A program made the translations under genes and the position numbers. Positions 4,635-6,091 of a stretch of DNA of 6,091 nt are shown here, piece after piece (within the stretch, counting starts at the first letter, position 1; every line of letters begins with the position of its first letter). The notes beneath the pieces are model-generated. The model saw only the letters and a program-made list of their open reading frames with translations, was not told the origin of the DNA and searched no databases. This DNA is from JBEKEX01 sp050013615 (lineage in GTDB: Bacteria > Chloroflexota > Anaerolineae > Anaerolineales > Anaerolineaceae): assembly GCA_050013615.1 (NCBI GenBank), contig JBEKEX010000162.1, positions 1-6,091 of the forward strand, given 5' to 3'.

Positions 4635-6091
4635 ACCCACCCTCTTCGAATTGTCATCCCCCGGCCGCAAGGGCGTCAGCTTCCCCGAACCCGACGTGCC
4701 GTTAGCAGAATTACCCAAGGACCTGCTGCGTTCCAAGCTCCCGTTGCCGGAACTCTCCGAGGCCGATGTCACCCGCCACTACATGCACCTCTCCCGGCTG
4801 AATTACTCGCTTGATGGAGGCTTCTATCCTTTGGGCTCCTGCACCATGAAATACAATCCCAAGATAAATGAAGAAGCTGCACGCTTGCCGGGCTTTGCAT
4901 TCACGCATCCTCTGCAACCTATCGAGACGGTGCAGGGCAACCTGGTGCTGATGTATCGCCTACAGGAATGGCTGAAGGAGATTGGCGGCTTCGCCGGCGT
5001 CAGCCTGCAGCCGGCCGCTGGCGCGCACGGGGAATTTACCGGCGTCACCATCATTCGCGCCTTCCACCAATCCCGCAATGACCTCAAGCGCACCAAGATG
5101 CTCATCCCCGATTCGGCCCACGGCACCAACCCGGCCAGTTCTGCCATGCGTGGCTTCGACGTGGTACCGATCCCGACCGACGCCAACGGCAACGTCGATC
5201 TGTCTGCGCTGCGCACCGCTTGCGACGATACCGTCGCCGGGCTGATGTTGACCAACCCCAACACCCTGGGACTGTTCGAGCAAAACGTCCTGGAAGTGAT
5301 CGAGATCGTCCACAAAGCCGGCGGATTGGTCTACGGCGATGGCGCCAACATGAACGCCCTGCTGGGCATCGTCCGCCCCGGCGACTTGGGCATCGACGTC
5401 ATGCACTTCAACCTGCACAAGACTTTCTCCACGCCTCACGGCGGCGGCGGCCCGGGCTCCGGCCCGGTGGGCGTGGCCGCCCGCCTGGTCGACTTCCTGC
5501 CCGATCCCGTCGTCGATATCGTCGATCCTGGTGACAAAGACACACCGCCTCTCTTTGGCTTCAAGAAACCTGCCAAGACCATTGGCAGAGTGAAATCCTT
5601 CAACGGTCAATTCGGCATGTTTGTCCGTGCTTTTACCTACATCAGTATGCAGGGCGCCGAAGGGCTCCGTGAAGTGGCCGAGTATTCTGTGCTGAACGCC
5701 AATTACTTGCGTGTCCGCCTGCACGGCACTTATAAAGTGCCCTATGACCGCATCTGCATGCACGAGTTCGTCGCCGAGGGCAAATGGGATGATGCACCGG
5801 ATGTGATCGCCCTGGACATTTCAAAACGCCTGATGGATTACGATTTCCATCCGCCAACCAATTACTTCCCCCTCATCGTCCACGAAGCACTGATGATCGA
5901 ACCAACGGAGACCGAGAGCAAGCAAACGCTGGATGCCTTCACCGAGGCTCTGCTCAAGATTGCCGAGGAAGCCCACCACATGCCCACGCTGCTCAAAGAA
6001 GCTCCCCACAGCACACCGGTCACCCGCCTGGATGAGGTCAAAGCTGCCAAAGAGTTGGTGTTGTGCTGCTGGCTGCCCGAAGAGCAACAAT
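4627..6091 (+). CDS. gcvPB: Glycine dehydrogenase (decarboxylating) subunit 2, PLP-binding; runs off the right edge
   Basis: Catalytic half of the split P-protein; it holds the PLP that forms the external aldimine with glycine, pairs with GcvPA and hands the product to GcvH. The window shows 488 codons with no stop, and family members are roughly 480-520 residues, so little is missing. It starts MSEPTLFELSSPGRKG, typical of GcvPB. Landmarks are YPLGSCTMKYNPK (67-79), LQPAAGAHGE (127-136), PDSAHGTNPASSAM (161-174), YGDGANMNA (236-244) and the PLP-lysine motif HFNLHKTFSTPHGGGGPG (260-277) with Lys265 as the Schiff-base residue. C-terminal substrate-side blocks include HPPTNYFPLIVHEALMIEPT (408-427). 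The start follows a strong AGGAGGTG and overlaps the end of gcvPA. No lesion is seen, which argues that the operon has not been decaying for long, despite the UAG in gcvPA. Confidence 0.96.
   Translation, partial: MSEPTLFELSSPGRKGVSFPEPDVPLAELPKDLLRSKLPLPELSEADVTRHYMHLSRLNYSLDGGFYPLGSCTMKYNPKINEEAARLPGFAFTHPLQPIETVQGNLVLMYRLQEWLKEIGGFAGVSLQPAAGAHGEFTGVTIIRAFHQSRNDLKRTKMLIPDSAHGTNPASSAMRGFDVVPIPTDANGNVDLSALRTACDDTVAGLMLTNPNTLGLFEQNVLEVIEIVHKAGGLVYGDGANMNALLGIVRPGDLGIDVMHFNLHKTFSTPHGGGGPGSGPVGVAARLVDFLPDPVVDIVDPGDKDTPPLFGFKKPAKTIGRVKSFNGQFGMFVRAFTYISMQGAEGLREVAEYSVLNANYLRVRLHGTYKVPYDRICMHEFVAEGKWDDAPDVIALDISKRLMDYDFHPPTNYFPLIVHEALMIEPTETESKQTLDAFTEALLKIAEEAHHMPTLLKEAPHSTPVTRLDEVKAAKELVLCCWLPEEQQ

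Noticed and set aside
4960..5763. 267-codon minus-strand open frame opposite gcvPB
   Set aside because: The gcvPB frame is conserved throughout. The antisense frame resembles no protein family I know and has the usual look of a complementary-strand shadow.
1..6091. CRISPR arrays, tRNA or rRNA genes, insertion sequences, phage genes
   Set aside because: No direct-repeat arrays, cloverleaf genes, transposase motifs or terminal inverted repeats were found.

Overview
The window (6,091 bases, moderately GC-rich) is ordinary bacterial chromosome. It holds two divergent transcription units around a 479-base intergenic region at 1099-1577. The split two-subunit glycine decarboxylase (GcvPA + GcvPB), the flavour of the GlmS sequence and consensus sigma-70-type promoters fit a Chloroflexota (Anaerolineae-like) bacterium or a relative. 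That assignment is an inference from protein style and is weak.

Left part, minus strand (1-1098): the first 366 codons of glmS, glucosamine-6-phosphate synthase, running off the left edge. Its roughly 340-nt 5' leader fills most of the intergenic region. The leader has a good promoter (1442-1469), a perfect Shine-Dalgarno-like decamer just after the expected start of transcription, and then an RNA at about 1231-1389 whose conserved blocks match the glmS ribozyme core in the right order and strand. These blocks are the cleavage-site AGCGC, a perfect 10-bp P1 hairpin, GACGAGGATGAGGG, ATCGA and GCGGA followed by CCCTCC. About 59 extra nucleotides, foldable into their own stem, sit inside the core, so this looks like a structural variant. 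It was found by eye and has not been tested with a covariance model. If correct, GlcN6P, the product of GlmS, would trigger cleavage of the glmS mRNA.

Middle, plus strand (1578-2816): a 12-helix major facilitator superfamily transporter of unknown substrate, read from an extended -10 promoter at 1539-1547.

Right part, plus strand (2890-6091): a tightly packed glycine cleavage operon, gcvH-gcvPA-gcvPB, with its own strong promoter (2813-2841) whose -35 box overlaps the transporter's stop codon. The genes overlap by 1 and 8 bases. GcvH carries the lipoyl-lysine motif and GcvPB the PLP-lysine motif. GcvPB runs off the right edge, probably close to its end. GcvPA is full length (450 codons) except for one in-frame UAG at codon 125, immediately before the conserved NASHYDGAT block. 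Everything downstream stays in frame and conserved. The UAG may be a sequencing error, a recent nonsense mutation or a recoded codon. gcvT and lpd are not in the window.

The main points for a second look are the variant glmS ribozyme with its insertion and the amber codon in gcvPA.
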